DNA from: JBOFBH01 sp051657715
GTDB lineage: Bacteria; Actinomycetota; Actinomycetes; Actinomycetales; Angustibacteraceae
NCBI GenBank assembly: GCA_051657715.1
Contig: JBOFLF010000064.1
Coordinates: forward strand, 310,001 to 374,000
Direction: 5' to 3'
Length of the DNA: 64,000 nt
Position numbers and translations under genes: made by a program. Shown here in pieces: positions 8,374-17,199 of the stretch (its first letter is position 1; each line of letters starts with the position of its first letter). A model generated the notes under the pieces. That model was not told the origin of the DNA. It did no database searches and saw only the letters and a list, made by a program, of their open reading frames with translations.

Positions 8374-8530
8374 GTTGGCGACTCACCTGTCCTCGTCGTC
8401 TGATCTGGGTGCCGACCGATCGTGATCGTAGCGACCTGGACCACGCCTCCCGATCGGCGGCGCCACCAGGTCGTGGTCGGCGATCACCACCGGGGTGCCG
8501 GGTGCGCGCCGCGCGGCCGGCAGGGCAATA
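8374..8530. promoter_or_regulatory. Divergent promoter region between the receiver-like gene and ctaE
   Basis: This 157-nt gap separates two divergent genes and must hold their promoters. It contains two small palindromes, CGATC-gt-GATCG at 8417-8428 and CCGATCGG at 8450-8457, which could be operator half-sites. I see no convincing -35/-10 pair. Confidence 0.4.
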
Positions 8531-9178
8531 ATGCTCGACGTGGCCACCGCTTCCGCCGTGCAAAGCCCCCCGCCGCACATGACCGTGAGTCGACCGAACA
8601 TGGCGTCCGTCGGCACCATCGTGTGGTTGTCCAGCGAGCTGATGTTCTTCGCCGGTTTGTTCGCCATGTACTTCACCATGCGCTCGGTCGCTCCGCAGGA
8701 GTGGTTGGAGGGTCCGGCGAAGCTCAACGTGCCGTTCTCCGCCGCCAATACGTTGATCCTCGTGGTGAGCTCCGTGTGGTGCCAGCTCGGGGTATGGAAG
8801 GCCGAACAGTTCCAGCCCGCGCGGACCGGCTCGCTGTGGCAGGTCCAGTCCTGGGGCATGCGCGAGTGGTACGCGCTCACCTATCTGTTCGGCGCGGTCT
8901 TCGTCGCGGGCCAGGTCTTCGAGTACGCGGAGTTGGTGCATGAGAACCTCGCGATCAACTCGGGCGCCTACGGTTCGGTGTTCTACCTGACCACCGGCTT
9001 CCACGGCCTGCACGTGACGGGTGGCCTGATCGCCTTCCTCCTGATCATCGGGCGCTCGTTCGCGGCCCGACGCTTCGGTCATGCCGAGGCCACCGGGGCC
9101 ATCGTGACCTCGTACTACTGGCACTTCGTGGACGTCGTGTGGATCGCCCTGTTCGCGACTATCTACCTGCTCCAGTGA
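8531..9178 (+). CDS. ctaE: Cytochrome c oxidase subunit III
   Basis: Integral-membrane subunit III of the aa3-type cytochrome c oxidase, which in actinobacteria forms a supercomplex with the bcc complex encoded just downstream. The 215 residues show the five-helix short form: VGTIVWLSSELMFFAGLFA, ANTLILVVSSVWCQLGVW, WYALTYLFGAVFVAGQVFEY, FYLTTGFHGLHVTGGLIAF and SYYWHFVDVVWIALFATIYL. The FHGLHV and YWHFVDVVWI signatures are diagnostic. The ATG at 8531 (MLDVATASAV) is chosen; an in-frame codon at 8495 would add an unconserved basic stretch. The next gene, qcrC, begins 202 nt downstream. Confidence 0.95.
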   Translation: MLDVATASAVQSPPPHMTVSRPNMASVGTIVWLSSELMFFAGLFAMYFTMRSVAPQEWLEGPAKLNVPFSAANTLILVVSSVWCQLGVWKAEQFQPARTGSLWQVQSWGMREWYALTYLFGAVFVAGQVFEYAELVHENLAINSGAYGSVFYLTTGFHGLHVTGGLIAFLLIIGRSFAARRFGHAEATGAIVTSYYWHFVDVVWIALFATIYLLQ

Positions 9179-9335
9179 CGGCGATCGCATTCGACCCGCT
9201 GATATCCCGCAGGTGGTCGTCTCGCTGTCCTGCGTCCCGACCGGTGGTCCGACCTTTGCCAGACGTGTCGGACGTCACGGTCGGCCACCCCGTCCAGACC
9301 GTGCCGGTGACAGCCCTCCGGCGTAGCCTTGAGTC

Positions 9336-9355
9336 GATTCCGGGACACCGGAATC
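9336..9355. promoter_or_regulatory. Perfect inverted repeat in the qcrC leader
   Basis: GATTCCGG - gaca - CCGGAATC is a perfect 8-bp inverted repeat 25 nt upstream of the qcrC GTG at 9381. It lies in the 202-nt ctaE-qcrC gap and is followed by the ribosome binding site. It could be a transcription-factor operator, an RNA hairpin in the leader, or an attenuating terminator between ctaE and qcrC; the sequence cannot separate these. Confidence 0.45.
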
Positions 9356-9380
9356 CTTGTCCGGGAACGAGGATCCTTCC

Positions 9381-10187
9381 GTGACTGCACTTGCCGCGCG
9401 ACGACGCCACCCAGTGGTACTTGTTCTGCTGATCGCGCTCGGCCTGCTCGCCACGGGGGCGATCTACGCCCTCGTCGCACCACGGCCGGCCGGCGCCGCC
9501 ACGGCCAACAAGGACGACATCGCCGAGGGGCGCAAGCTGTTCCTCGCCAACTGCGCGACCTGCCACGGTAAGAATGCACAGGGTGGCGCCATCGTGGACC
9601 GCGAGGACCAAGTGGCCGGTCCCAGCCTGATCGGGGTGGGTGCCGCCGCGGTCGACTTCCAGGTCGGTACCGGTCGGATGCCGATGGCCTACCCCGGTCC
9701 GCAGGCACCTAAGGCGTCGGTCCGGTTCTCTCAGGAACAGATCAATCAGATGGCCGCTTACGTGGCGTCTTTGGCACCTGGTCCGGCGATCCCCTCCGCC
9801 GAGTTCGCCACCGCTGAGGGGGGCGACGCATCCCGGGGCGGTGAGATCTTCCGGGTCAACTGCTCCATGTGCCACAACTTCGCTGGCGCGGGCGGAGCGC
9901 TGACCCGCGGCAAGTACGCTCCGGGCCTGGAGGGATCGACGCCGAAGCACGTCTATGAGGCGATGCTCACCGGTCCCCAGTCGATGCCGGTCTTCAACGA
10001 CGGGACCATCTCCCCGGAAAGCAAGCGAGACGTGATCGCCTACCTCGAGACCGTCCAGGAGCAGCCCAACCCGAGCGGATCGGCTTTGGGCAACCTCGGA
10101 CCAGTGCCCGAGGGTTTGTTCGCATGGATCGTCGGCATCGGCGCGCTGATCGGGTGCGCCGTCTGGCTCGGACTCAAGGCGGCCTGA
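9381..10187 (+). CDS. qcrC: Diheme cytochrome c subunit of the bcc (menaquinol) complex
   Basis: Membrane-anchored cytochrome cc that takes electrons from the Rieske protein and passes them directly to the aa3 oxidase. It has two CxxCH heme-binding motifs, NCATCHGKN and NCSMCHNFAG, each with a later Met ligand candidate (GRMPMAYPG; GPQSMPVF). An N-terminal signal-anchor (VVLVLLIALGLLATGAIYALV) and a C-terminal helix (GLFAWIVGIGALIGCAVWLGL) match actinobacterial QcrC. GTG at 9381 is chosen because CGAGGA lies 7 nt upstream; an upstream in-frame start at 9357 would translate the leader. qcrA follows after one nucleotide. Confidence 0.96.
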   Translation: MTALAARRRHPVVLVLLIALGLLATGAIYALVAPRPAGAATANKDDIAEGRKLFLANCATCHGKNAQGGAIVDREDQVAGPSLIGVGAAAVDFQVGTGRMPMAYPGPQAPKASVRFSQEQINQMAAYVASLAPGPAIPSAEFATAEGGDASRGGEIFRVNCSMCHNFAGAGGALTRGKYAPGLEGSTPKHVYEAMLTGPQSMPVFNDGTISPESKRDVIAYLETVQEQPNPSGSALGNLGPVPEGLFAWIVGIGALIGCAVWLGLKAA

Positions 10188-10188
10188 G

Positions 10189-11364
10189 ATGTCGGACACC
10201 ACCAGCGACGACACCGTTCAGCACAGCTCGGCCAGTGGCCAGGCGGACACCGCCGAGCACGCCACCACGTCCGGATCCACCCATGCGTCGCTGGAGCGCC
10301 AAGGCGAACTGACCGGAACGGGCCTGCGGCTGATGGACGACGCGCCCGAGCGTCCGGTGCGGTTGCCCGGCAGCACCGCCGCACCGACGGTGTTCCAGAA
10401 CCCCGGTCTTCCAGCCCACGTCCACCGGATGGCGGACGCCGACCCGCGGGCTGCCAAGCGCGCTGAGCGTCAAGTGGCCGCGATGTTCGCGTTGTCCATG
10501 GCGGCGACGCTGACCTTTGTGGTGGCCTACTTCGCCGTCGACCTGGAGACGGCGGTGTTCGTCCCGTTGATCGGCGAGACCTTGCTGCAGAACCTGCTGC
10601 TGGGCCTCGGGCTGGGTTTCGGGCTGTTCTTCATCGGCATCGGCGCGGTTCACTGGGCCAAGACGCTCATGCCCGACGACGAGGTCGTCGAGAGCCGGCA
10701 CCCCCTGCGTACCGATGACGCTGCCTACCAAGACACCGTCCGGGTGGTCCGTGAGGGTGCCGAGGCGTCCGGGATCGGCCGGCGGCCGCTGATCAGGGCC
10801 ACGCTCGGTGGTGCGCTGGGCCTGTTCGGGTTGCCGTTCGTGGTGGCGCTGCGCGACCTCGGACCCCTGCCCGGCGACAAACTGTCGACCACGATGTGGA
10901 AGGCCGGCACCCGGCTGGTGACCGACGCCGAGCAGGCGCCGGTCCGGGCATCGGACATCACCGTGGGATCGGTGGTGCACGTGATGCCGGAGGGCATCGA
11001 CGAGGCCGAGCACCCGTTGGAGGAGCGCGCCAAGGCCGCGGTACTGGTGATGCGCCTGGACGACGCCGACATCCAAGACGACAAGGAACGCGCTTGGGGT
11101 TATCAGGGAATCGTGGCGTACTCGAAGATCTGCACCCACGTCGGTTGCCCGGTCGGTCTCTATGAGCAGCAGACCCGGCACTTGTTGTGTCCATGCCACC
11201 AGTCGACGTTCGACGTCTCCCAGGACTGCAAGGTGATCTTCGGCCCGGCCAAGCGGAGCCTGCCGCAGCTGAGGATCACCGTGGACGACGAGGGATATCT
11301 GATCGCCCAACAGCCGTTCCAAGAAGCCGTTGGGCCGAGCTTTCCGGAGCGAGGTCAACGATGA
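10189..11364 (+). CDS. qcrA: Rieske iron-sulfur subunit of the bcc complex
   Basis: Carries the [2Fe-2S] cluster that accepts electrons from menaquinol. The two cluster motifs are CTHVGCPVG and CPCHQSTFD near residues 314 and 334, giving two Cys and two His ligands. The protein has 391 residues and the long actinobacterial N-terminus with three hydrophobic segments (AMFALSMAATLTFVVAYFAV; LLGLGLGFGLFFIGIGAVHW; and one preceding the Rieske domain, LGGALGLFGLPFVVAL). It starts 1 nt after the qcrC stop and ends in an ATGA overlap with qcrB, so the three genes form one translationally coupled operon. Confidence 0.96.
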   Translation: MSDTTSDDTVQHSSASGQADTAEHATTSGSTHASLERQGELTGTGLRLMDDAPERPVRLPGSTAAPTVFQNPGLPAHVHRMADADPRAAKRAERQVAAMFALSMAATLTFVVAYFAVDLETAVFVPLIGETLLQNLLLGLGLGFGLFFIGIGAVHWAKTLMPDDEVVESRHPLRTDDAAYQDTVRVVREGAEASGIGRRPLIRATLGGALGLFGLPFVVALRDLGPLPGDKLSTTMWKAGTRLVTDAEQAPVRASDITVGSVVHVMPEGIDEAEHPLEERAKAAVLVMRLDDADIQDDKERAWGYQGIVAYSKICTHVGCPVGLYEQQTRHLLCPCHQSTFDVSQDCKVIFGPAKRSLPQLRITVDDEGYLIAQQPFQEAVGPSFPERGQR

Positions 11365-13034
11365 GTCACACCGCCACCCCCAACCGGATCGACCGGAGCG
11401 CGCGGTACGTCGACGAACGCACCGGCGCCGCTGCCGCCGTCCGCTTCGGTCTCAAGAAGGTGTTCCCGGACCACTGGTCGTTCATGCTGGGTGAGGTCGC
11501 CATGTACAGCCTGGTGATCCTGCTGATCACCGGGACCTTCCTCACCTTCTGGTACATCCCATCGGCCGGGCAGGTGGTCTACGACGGCGCCTACACGCCG
11601 TTGCGTGGGATCGAGATGTCTGAGGCGTACAAGTCCACCCTGGACATCTCGTTCGAGATCAGGGGTGGCCTCATCATCCGGCAGATCCACCACTGGTCAG
11701 CCCTGATCTTCGTGGCGGCGATCGCTTGCCACATGTTCCGGGTGTTCTTCACGGGGGCTTTCCGCAAACCGCGGGAGCTCAACTGGGTGATCGGGGTGGT
11801 CCTCGCGCTACTGGCGCTCGTCGAAGGCTTCGCGGGGTACTCGCTACCGGACGACCTGCTGTCCGGAACGGGCCTGTCGTTCGTCCGGGGCTTGCTGCAG
11901 TCCATCCCGATCGTCGGGTCGTACGTGACGTTCTTCGTGTTCGGCGGCGAGTACCCCGGCGAGGCGCTCATCCCACGGCTGTACATCGCGCACGTGCTCA
12001 TCGTCCCCGCGCTGCTGGTCGGGCTGTTTGTTGCGCACATCATGCTGGTCGCATTGCAGAAGCACACGCAGTACCCGGGCCCGGGCCGGACCGAGGACAA
12101 CGTGGTCGGATTCCCGGTCATGCCGGTGTACGCCGCGAAGGCGGGCGGGTTCTTCTTCATCGTCTTCGGTGTCACCGCGCTGATGGCTGCGGTGGCCACC
12201 ATCAACCCGATCTGGGCGTACGGCCCCTACTCCCCGTCCCAGGTGACCGCCGGCTCGCAACCAGACTGGTACATGGGGTGGCTCGAGGGAGCGATCCGAC
12301 TGCTCCCCGGGTGGATGGAGTTCGAAGCGTTCGGCTGGACCTTCAGCCTCAACGTCGCCATCGGCGGGCTGGTGCTGCCCGGGATCGTGACCATGGCAGC
12401 GTTCGCCTATCCGTTCCTGGAGTCGTGGGTCACCGGGGACAAACGCGAGCACCACCTACTAGACCGTCCGCGCAACGCGCCGACCCGCACCGGCCTGGGC
12501 GCCATGGCGATCGCCTTCTACCTGCTCATGTGGGCTGGCGGCGGCAACGACCTGATCGCCATCGCCTTCGGGTTGTCCATCAACGACATCTCGAACGTCC
12601 TGCGGGTAGCCGTCTTCGTCGTGCCACCGGTGGTGTTCGTGGTGACCAAGCGGATCTGTCTGGGCCTGCAACGACGAGATCGTGACCTTGCTCTGCACGG
12701 GGTGGAGACCGGGCGGATCGTCCGGCTCCCTCACGGGGAGTTCGTCGAGGTGCACCAGCCCCTGCCGGACCACGATCGCTGGCTGCTGGTCCAGCACGAC
12801 ACCCACCGGCCGCTGCCGCTGCCCGAAGCGGCTGACGAGCGAGGGGTTCGTACTCCGGGGTACCGTCGAGCCAAACTGCGGGCCAAACTGTCCGCCTTCT
12901 GGTTCGAGGACCGGGTGGAGCCGGCTACCCCTGCCGAGCTGGCCGCTGCGCACGCCCACAGCGAGCACGATGCGATCGGCGCTGACGAGCAAAGTCACCC
13001 AGCGCTGACCAGCACCAACTCATCGACCTCCTAA
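11361..13034 (+). CDS. qcrB: Cytochrome b subunit of the bcc complex
   Basis: Central membrane subunit holding the menaquinol oxidation and reduction sites and two b hemes. Heme-ligand histidines are seen in IHHWSALIFVAAIACHMFRV and in IAHVLIVPALLVGLFVAHIM. The 557 residues include the actinobacterial C-terminal cytoplasmic extension after the last helix (VVPPVVFVVTKR), ending in a polar tail. The ATG at 11361 overlaps the qcrA stop (ATGA), which fixes the start although the frame is open upstream. It converges on pilB across a 228-nt gap that contains no gene. Confidence 0.96.
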   Translation: MSHTATPNRIDRSARYVDERTGAAAAVRFGLKKVFPDHWSFMLGEVAMYSLVILLITGTFLTFWYIPSAGQVVYDGAYTPLRGIEMSEAYKSTLDISFEIRGGLIIRQIHHWSALIFVAAIACHMFRVFFTGAFRKPRELNWVIGVVLALLALVEGFAGYSLPDDLLSGTGLSFVRGLLQSIPIVGSYVTFFVFGGEYPGEALIPRLYIAHVLIVPALLVGLFVAHIMLVALQKHTQYPGPGRTEDNVVGFPVMPVYAAKAGGFFFIVFGVTALMAAVATINPIWAYGPYSPSQVTAGSQPDWYMGWLEGAIRLLPGWMEFEAFGWTFSLNVAIGGLVLPGIVTMAAFAYPFLESWVTGDKREHHLLDRPRNAPTRTGLGAMAIAFYLLMWAGGGNDLIAIAFGLSINDISNVLRVAVFVVPPVVFVVTKRICLGLQRRDRDLALHGVETGRIVRLPHGEFVEVHQPLPDHDRWLLVQHDTHRPLPLPEAADERGVRTPGYRRAKLRAKLSAFWFEDRVEPATPAELAAAHAHSEHDAIGADEQSHPALTSTNSSTS

Positions 13035-13178
13035 CTGGAACGCTGCGCACGTCGGGCTGGTGGGTGCTCTGTGGTGGGACCGCAATGCCCACACCACGAC
13101 GTGGTGCTGCAACAGCTCTCGCGACACTGCACTCGGGTGCTCGATATCGGCTAGGGGACAAGGAACTTCGCGATCCGA

Positions 13179-13195
13179 CTGGCCACTCGGGCCAG
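13179..13195. terminator. Weak hairpin between convergent qcrB and pilB
   Basis: CTGGCC - actcg - GGCCAG is a short perfect inverted repeat within the 228-nt qcrB-pilB gap. It is the best terminator candidate there, but it is short and lacks a U tract. Nothing else is recognisable in the gap. Confidence 0.3.
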
Positions 13196-13262
13196 CCGCT
13201 CACTGATTGTCTGGCGGCAACCTCACGACGTCGCATGGCGAGGCGGACCCTCATGAGGCCCA

Positions 13263-14927
13263 TCAGACGACGACGCGCAGGATCTCTTCGATGGACGTGA
13301 CGCCCTGCGCGACCTTGAGCATGCCGTCCTGCCGCAGTGTCGTCATACCTTCGCCACGTGCCACCTCGCCGATCGCCGCAGCTGAGGAACGCTCCACCGT
13401 GAGCCGCTCGATCGGCTCGCTCACGTTCATCACCTCATGCAACGCGACCCGGCCCTTGTACCCAGTCTTGGAGCACGCCGAGCACCCCACTGGGCGATAC
13501 AGCTCCGGCAACGGCTGGTCCGGGGTCCAGCCGAAGTTCACCCGCAGCAGATCCTCCGGCTCTGGGGTGTACGGCTCCTTGCACCGCCCGCACAGACGCC
13601 GAGTGAGCCGTTGTGCCAGCACGCAGTCCAGCGCCGACCCGACCAGGAACGGCTCGATTCCCATCTCGGTCAGCCGGGTCACCGCCGAGGGTGCGTCGTT
13701 GGTGTGCAAGGTGGCCAATACCAGGTGACCGGTGAGCGCCGCCTCGACAGCGATCTGCGCGGTCTCGTGGTCCCGGATCTCGCCGAGCAGGACGACGTCG
13801 GGGTCACAGCGCAGGATGGACCGCAGCGCCGCAGCGAACGTCAATCCAGCCTTCGCGTTGACCTGCACCTGGTTGATGCCTGGCAGCCGGTACTCCACTG
13901 GATCTTCGACGGTGATCACGTTGACCTCGGGCCGGCTGACGATGTTGAGCGTCGCGTACAGCGTCGTCGACTTCCCGGATCCGGTAGGCCCGGTCACCAG
14001 CATCATCCCGTAGGGCTTGACGAAGCTCTTCTCGTAGCGCTCGTAGTTGTCGTCGGAGAACCCGAGATCCGCCAGGGTGAGTCTGGTCGTGGAATTGTCC
14101 AGGATCCGCATAACGACCTTCTCACCCCACACGGTGGGCAAGGTCGCCACTCGCAGGTCCACCTTGGACCCGTTGGAGGACACCGAGAGCCGGCCATCCT
14201 GCGGAACCCGCCGTTCGGCGATGTTGATGTCCGCCATGATCTTCAACCGGGAGATGACGCCAGACTGGATCGCCTTCGGCGAGCGCATCACTTCGTGCAG
14301 CACCCCGTCGATCCGATAGCGCACCCGCAGGTCCTTCTCGGTCGGCTCCAGGTGGATGTCCGATGCCCGGTCCTGGATCGCCTGGGTGATGAGCAGGTTG
14401 ACATACTTGACGATTGGCGCGTCCTCGGTGATCTCCTTCACCTTGGACAGGTCCTCGTCCTCATCGTCGACGTCCATTGCCGAAGTGAGGTCGTCCATAT
14501 CCGCGTCGGCGCGGTAGTAGCGGTCGATCGCGGCGGTGATGTCACCCCGGGTCGCGACCACCGGGCGCACGTCCAACCCGGTCATCGACCGGATGTCGTC
14601 CAGCGCGAAGACATTGCCCGGGTCCGCCATCGCGACGACAAGCTTCCCGTCGTCGGTGTAGCCGATCGGGAGCGCATTGTGTCGGCGCACCACCGCGCCG
14701 GGCACCCGACCGGTGGCTGATCCGTCAACCGCTGTTTCCTGGAGGTCCACGAACGGCATGCCGAGTTGCTGAGCCAGGGCTGCGACCAGCTGCGCCTCGG
14801 TCAAGACACCCTGCTCCACCAGCACCCGGCCAAGGCTGCGCCCAGCGTTCTGCTGTTCGGCGAACGCTTCTTCCAGCTGCGTCTCCGTGACCAGCCCGTC
14901 AGAGATCAGGATCTCGGCCAGCTGCAT
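13263..14927 (-). CDS. pilB: Type IV pilus / type II secretion assembly ATPase, PilB/GspE family
   Basis: Cytoplasmic hexameric ATPase powering pilus extension or pseudopilus assembly. The N-terminal MshEN/GspE-N domains begin MQLAEILISDGLVTETQLEEAF, a region that in some homologues binds c-di-GMP. The C-terminal motor has Walker A GPTGSGKST, the Asp box, Walker B (CDPDVVLLGEIRD) and the His box LATLHTNDA. A tetracysteine zinc element (CGRC ... CSAC) is present. ATG at 14927 is chosen (554 residues), with GGAG 8 nt upstream; an upstream in-frame start would add 22 unconserved residues. No pilin, prepilin peptidase or pilT lies in the window, so this gene is separated from the rest of its machine. 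Confidence 0.92.
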   Translation of the reverse strand: MQLAEILISDGLVTETQLEEAFAEQQNAGRSLGRVLVEQGVLTEAQLVAALAQQLGMPFVDLQETAVDGSATGRVPGAVVRRHNALPIGYTDDGKLVVAMADPGNVFALDDIRSMTGLDVRPVVATRGDITAAIDRYYRADADMDDLTSAMDVDDEDEDLSKVKEITEDAPIVKYVNLLITQAIQDRASDIHLEPTEKDLRVRYRIDGVLHEVMRSPKAIQSGVISRLKIMADINIAERRVPQDGRLSVSSNGSKVDLRVATLPTVWGEKVVMRILDNSTTRLTLADLGFSDDNYERYEKSFVKPYGMMLVTGPTGSGKSTTLYATLNIVSRPEVNVITVEDPVEYRLPGINQVQVNAKAGLTFAAALRSILRCDPDVVLLGEIRDHETAQIAVEAALTGHLVLATLHTNDAPSAVTRLTEMGIEPFLVGSALDCVLAQRLTRRLCGRCKEPYTPEPEDLLRVNFGWTPDQPLPELYRPVGCSACSKTGYKGRVALHEVMNVSEPIERLTVERSSAAAIGEVARGEGMTTLRQDGMLKVAQGVTSIEEILRVVV

Positions 14928-15052
14928 GGGCGGCACTCCAGCGGACAATAGGAAGCCGTGGCTCACAGCCACGGAGAGGGTCTGTCCAGCCATCGGGTTC
15001 CAAAGAGCACCGCTTGAGCAGCCGCGCGTCCGGCAGCCGAATCGGCAGCGGG

Positions 15053-16018
15053 TCAGTGAGCTTGTGCCGCCTGATCCCCAGCCCGACGGACCGCGGCGAC
15101 ATCAACCGCACCGAGCGTCCGACCAGTCATCAGGCGGACCTGGGCGACCGCCTGATGCAGCAGCATGACGAGTCCACCCACGGTGCGCCCGCCACCGGCC
15201 CGCCAGCGCACCGCCAGCGGCGTCGGCCACGGCGCGTACACCACGTCCAGGAGCACGCCAAGCCCGCCACCCGGTCCACCTTCCGTCCGACCGCCGCCTT
15301 CCGCCCGACCACCGAGGCCGTCCATCTGATAGCCGTCCAGCAATGCGGCGGCGTTCTCGCTCGCCGACGCTGGCACCGTCGACACCACAGCCGGAGCCGC
15401 GGCTATCGATGCGAGCACGCCGGGTCGGTCAGCCCAGCGCGCCAGGGACACCGCCACCCCGGCCTGCTCCCCCACCCCGACCAGATCAGCGGCTCGGCCG
15501 GGGTCACGGACCACGGCCGTCACCGTCCGAGCGCCGAGCCTCGCGAAAGCGGCCACCGCGGATGCCGCGGTCGCCCCGCCGCCCACAACCACTGGCGCGT
15601 TGCTGGCGGCGTTGAGCAGCCCAGCCTCCTGGAGCCCAGCCTCCTGGAGCGCGCGGACGACGCCATCGATGTCGCAGTTGTCGGCGAACAAACCCCCGTC
15701 CCGACAGACCAGGGTGTTGACTGAACCAGTCATGGCCGCTCGCGCGGACACCTCGTCGACCAGGTGCGCGACCGGTGTCGCCAACGGCATCGGCTTCAAC
15801 GGCATAGTCAAGGAGAATCCGACCCACTCCGGTCCGCAGCTGGCGAGGAATTCCGCTAACCGACCGGCGTCCGCGACCTCCAGCGCGTCGTAGCGCCACT
15901 CGTCAAGGCCGAGCCGGTGATACGCCGCTCGGTGCAGAACCGGCGACAACGAATGCCCAATCGGCGACCCCAGTACCGCGGCGCGGCGCGACACGGAACT
16001 AAGTAGATGATCTAGCAC
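15053..16018 (-). CDS. aroE: Shikimate dehydrogenase
   Basis: NADPH-dependent reduction of dehydroshikimate to shikimate. The substrate site is seen in GSPIGHSLSPVLHRAAY and in the catalytic Lys region FSLTMPLKPMP; the catalytic Asp is in NCDIDGVV, and the NADPH Rossmann glycine loop is VVVGGGATAASAV. Two in-frame low-complexity expansions are present: LQEAGLQEAG, from an exact 15-bp duplication, and a Gly/Arg/Glu-rich stretch near residue 245. The start is uncertain; GTG at 16018 overlaps the mltG stop by 7 nt, while GTG at 15994 is closer to the family's usual N-terminus. It is cotranscribed with mltG, ruvX and alaS. Confidence 0.9.
   Translation of the reverse strand: MLDHLLSSVSRRAAVLGSPIGHSLSPVLHRAAYHRLGLDEWRYDALEVADAGRLAEFLASCGPEWVGFSLTMPLKPMPLATPVAHLVDEVSARAAMTGSVNTLVCRDGGLFADNCDIDGVVRALQEAGLQEAGLLNAASNAPVVVGGGATAASAVAAFARLGARTVTAVVRDPGRAADLVGVGEQAGVAVSLARWADRPGVLASIAAAPAVVSTVPASASENAAALLDGYQMDGLGGRAEGGGRTEGGPGGGLGVLLDVVYAPWPTPLAVRWRAGGGRTVGGLVMLLHQAVAQVRLMTGRTLGAVDVAAVRRAGDQAAQAH
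15621..15650. repeat. Exact 15-bp tandem duplication inside aroE
   Basis: The 15-mer CCAGCCTCCTGGAGC occurs twice head to tail. It encodes the duplicated pentapeptide LQEAG in a loop before the NADPH-binding domain and keeps the reading frame. Confidence 0.9.
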
Positions 16019-17199
16019 TGACCAGGGTTCGCCCGGCACCACGTCCGGAACGTGGCGACATTTCGTTGATGCTCGGCATCGGTGACCGCGAATCTCGTCT
16101 CACCGGTCGACGGGTTCACCGTGACAAAGTACACCCATCGACCACGAGCCGGCTGCAGCGCCCCCTCGACAGCCGCCCGGCCAGGGTTGCTGACCGGGCC
16201 TGGCGGCAGCCCAGGGTATCGGTAGGTGTTGTACCGCGAGTCGAACGCTCGATCCTTCGCGGTGGTGGTGAGGGTCTTCTTTCCCAACGCGTAGCTGACG
16301 GTGGAGTCCATCTGCAGCCGGCCCCCGTTGCTGAGCTTGCCGTCCAGACGGTTCTCGATCACCCGGGCGACCTTCGCGTAATCGGCGCCGCGGTTCACCT
16401 CGACCTCGGCGATGCTGGCGATCGTCAGCACCCGCTGCGCCCGAGAGGTCGGCACACCCAACTCGTCCAACTCCTGTCGGGTGCGGGTGATCATCTCCGC
16501 GAGCTGGTCGCGCGCGCTGCTGCTCGGGGCGAAATCGTAGGTCGCGGGGAACAACCAGCCCTCGACCTTGCCCTTGGCCACCGACGGCAGGCCGAGATCT
16601 TCCGGAACCTTCAGCGCCGTGGCGTAGTCGGCCTCGTCGGTACCGGTCTCCTTCGCGAGCAGGGCGATGATCTCCTTGGCGCGCAGCCCTTCGCGGATGG
16701 TGATCCGATCGATCTGCCGGGAGTCTGGACTGAGCAGCATCGCCAGTGCTGACGCGGCACTCATGCGTTGTCGCAGAACGTACTCGCCTGGCTGGATAGA
16801 CGCGGCCTTGGGATTTCTCGCGGCCTCGTCCGCGAACGCCTTGCCCGACTTCACCACGCCGGCATCGGCCAACACCCGGCCGATCGCCCGGCCGCTAGCC
16901 CCCTCGGGAATAGTGATCGACACCTGACCGGTGCCCCCGCCGGTGAAGTCGTCCTCTTCAGTCAGCTGACCGAAGACCGGGGCGAGAACCCGATACGCCC
17001 CGTACCCGCCGCCCACCACCAGCAGCAACGCGACGAACAGCACCACCGACCTGAACCCGCCACGCCGCCGACGCCGACGGGCTCGTTGCTGCTGGCGCCT
17101 CAGCTCCGTGCGGCTGAGCGGCTCCTGCTGCACCAGATGGCCCGGACGACTAAGGACGCCGGTCATCCACGGCGAACCCTCGTCGTCCCAGTCAGGCAC
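16012..17199 (-). CDS. mltG: Endolytic murein transglycosylase
   Basis: Cleaves nascent glycan strands and sets their length; it acts outside the membrane. The 395 residues have a basic cytoplasmic N-terminus, one transmembrane helix (VVLFVALLLVVGGGYGAYRVL, about residue 50), then a LysM-like and YceG domain. The catalytic Glu is in IASIAEVEV, and the conserved LQMDSTVSYALG and YPGLPPGPVSNPG segments follow. The GTG start overlaps the ruvX stop (GTGCCTGA), indicating coupling. The position between ruvX and aroE is standard in actinobacteria. Confidence 0.94.
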   Translation of the reverse strand: MPDWDDEGSPWMTGVLSRPGHLVQQEPLSRTELRRQQQRARRRRRRGGFRSVVLFVALLLVVGGGYGAYRVLAPVFGQLTEEDDFTGGGTGQVSITIPEGASGRAIGRVLADAGVVKSGKAFADEAARNPKAASIQPGEYVLRQRMSAASALAMLLSPDSRQIDRITIREGLRAKEIIALLAKETGTDEADYATALKVPEDLGLPSVAKGKVEGWLFPATYDFAPSSSARDQLAEMITRTRQELDELGVPTSRAQRVLTIASIAEVEVNRGADYAKVARVIENRLDGKLSNGGRLQMDSTVSYALGKKTLTTTAKDRAFDSRYNTYRYPGLPPGPVSNPGRAAVEGALQPARGRWVYFVTVNPSTGETRFAVTDAEHQRNVATFRTWCRANPGQC

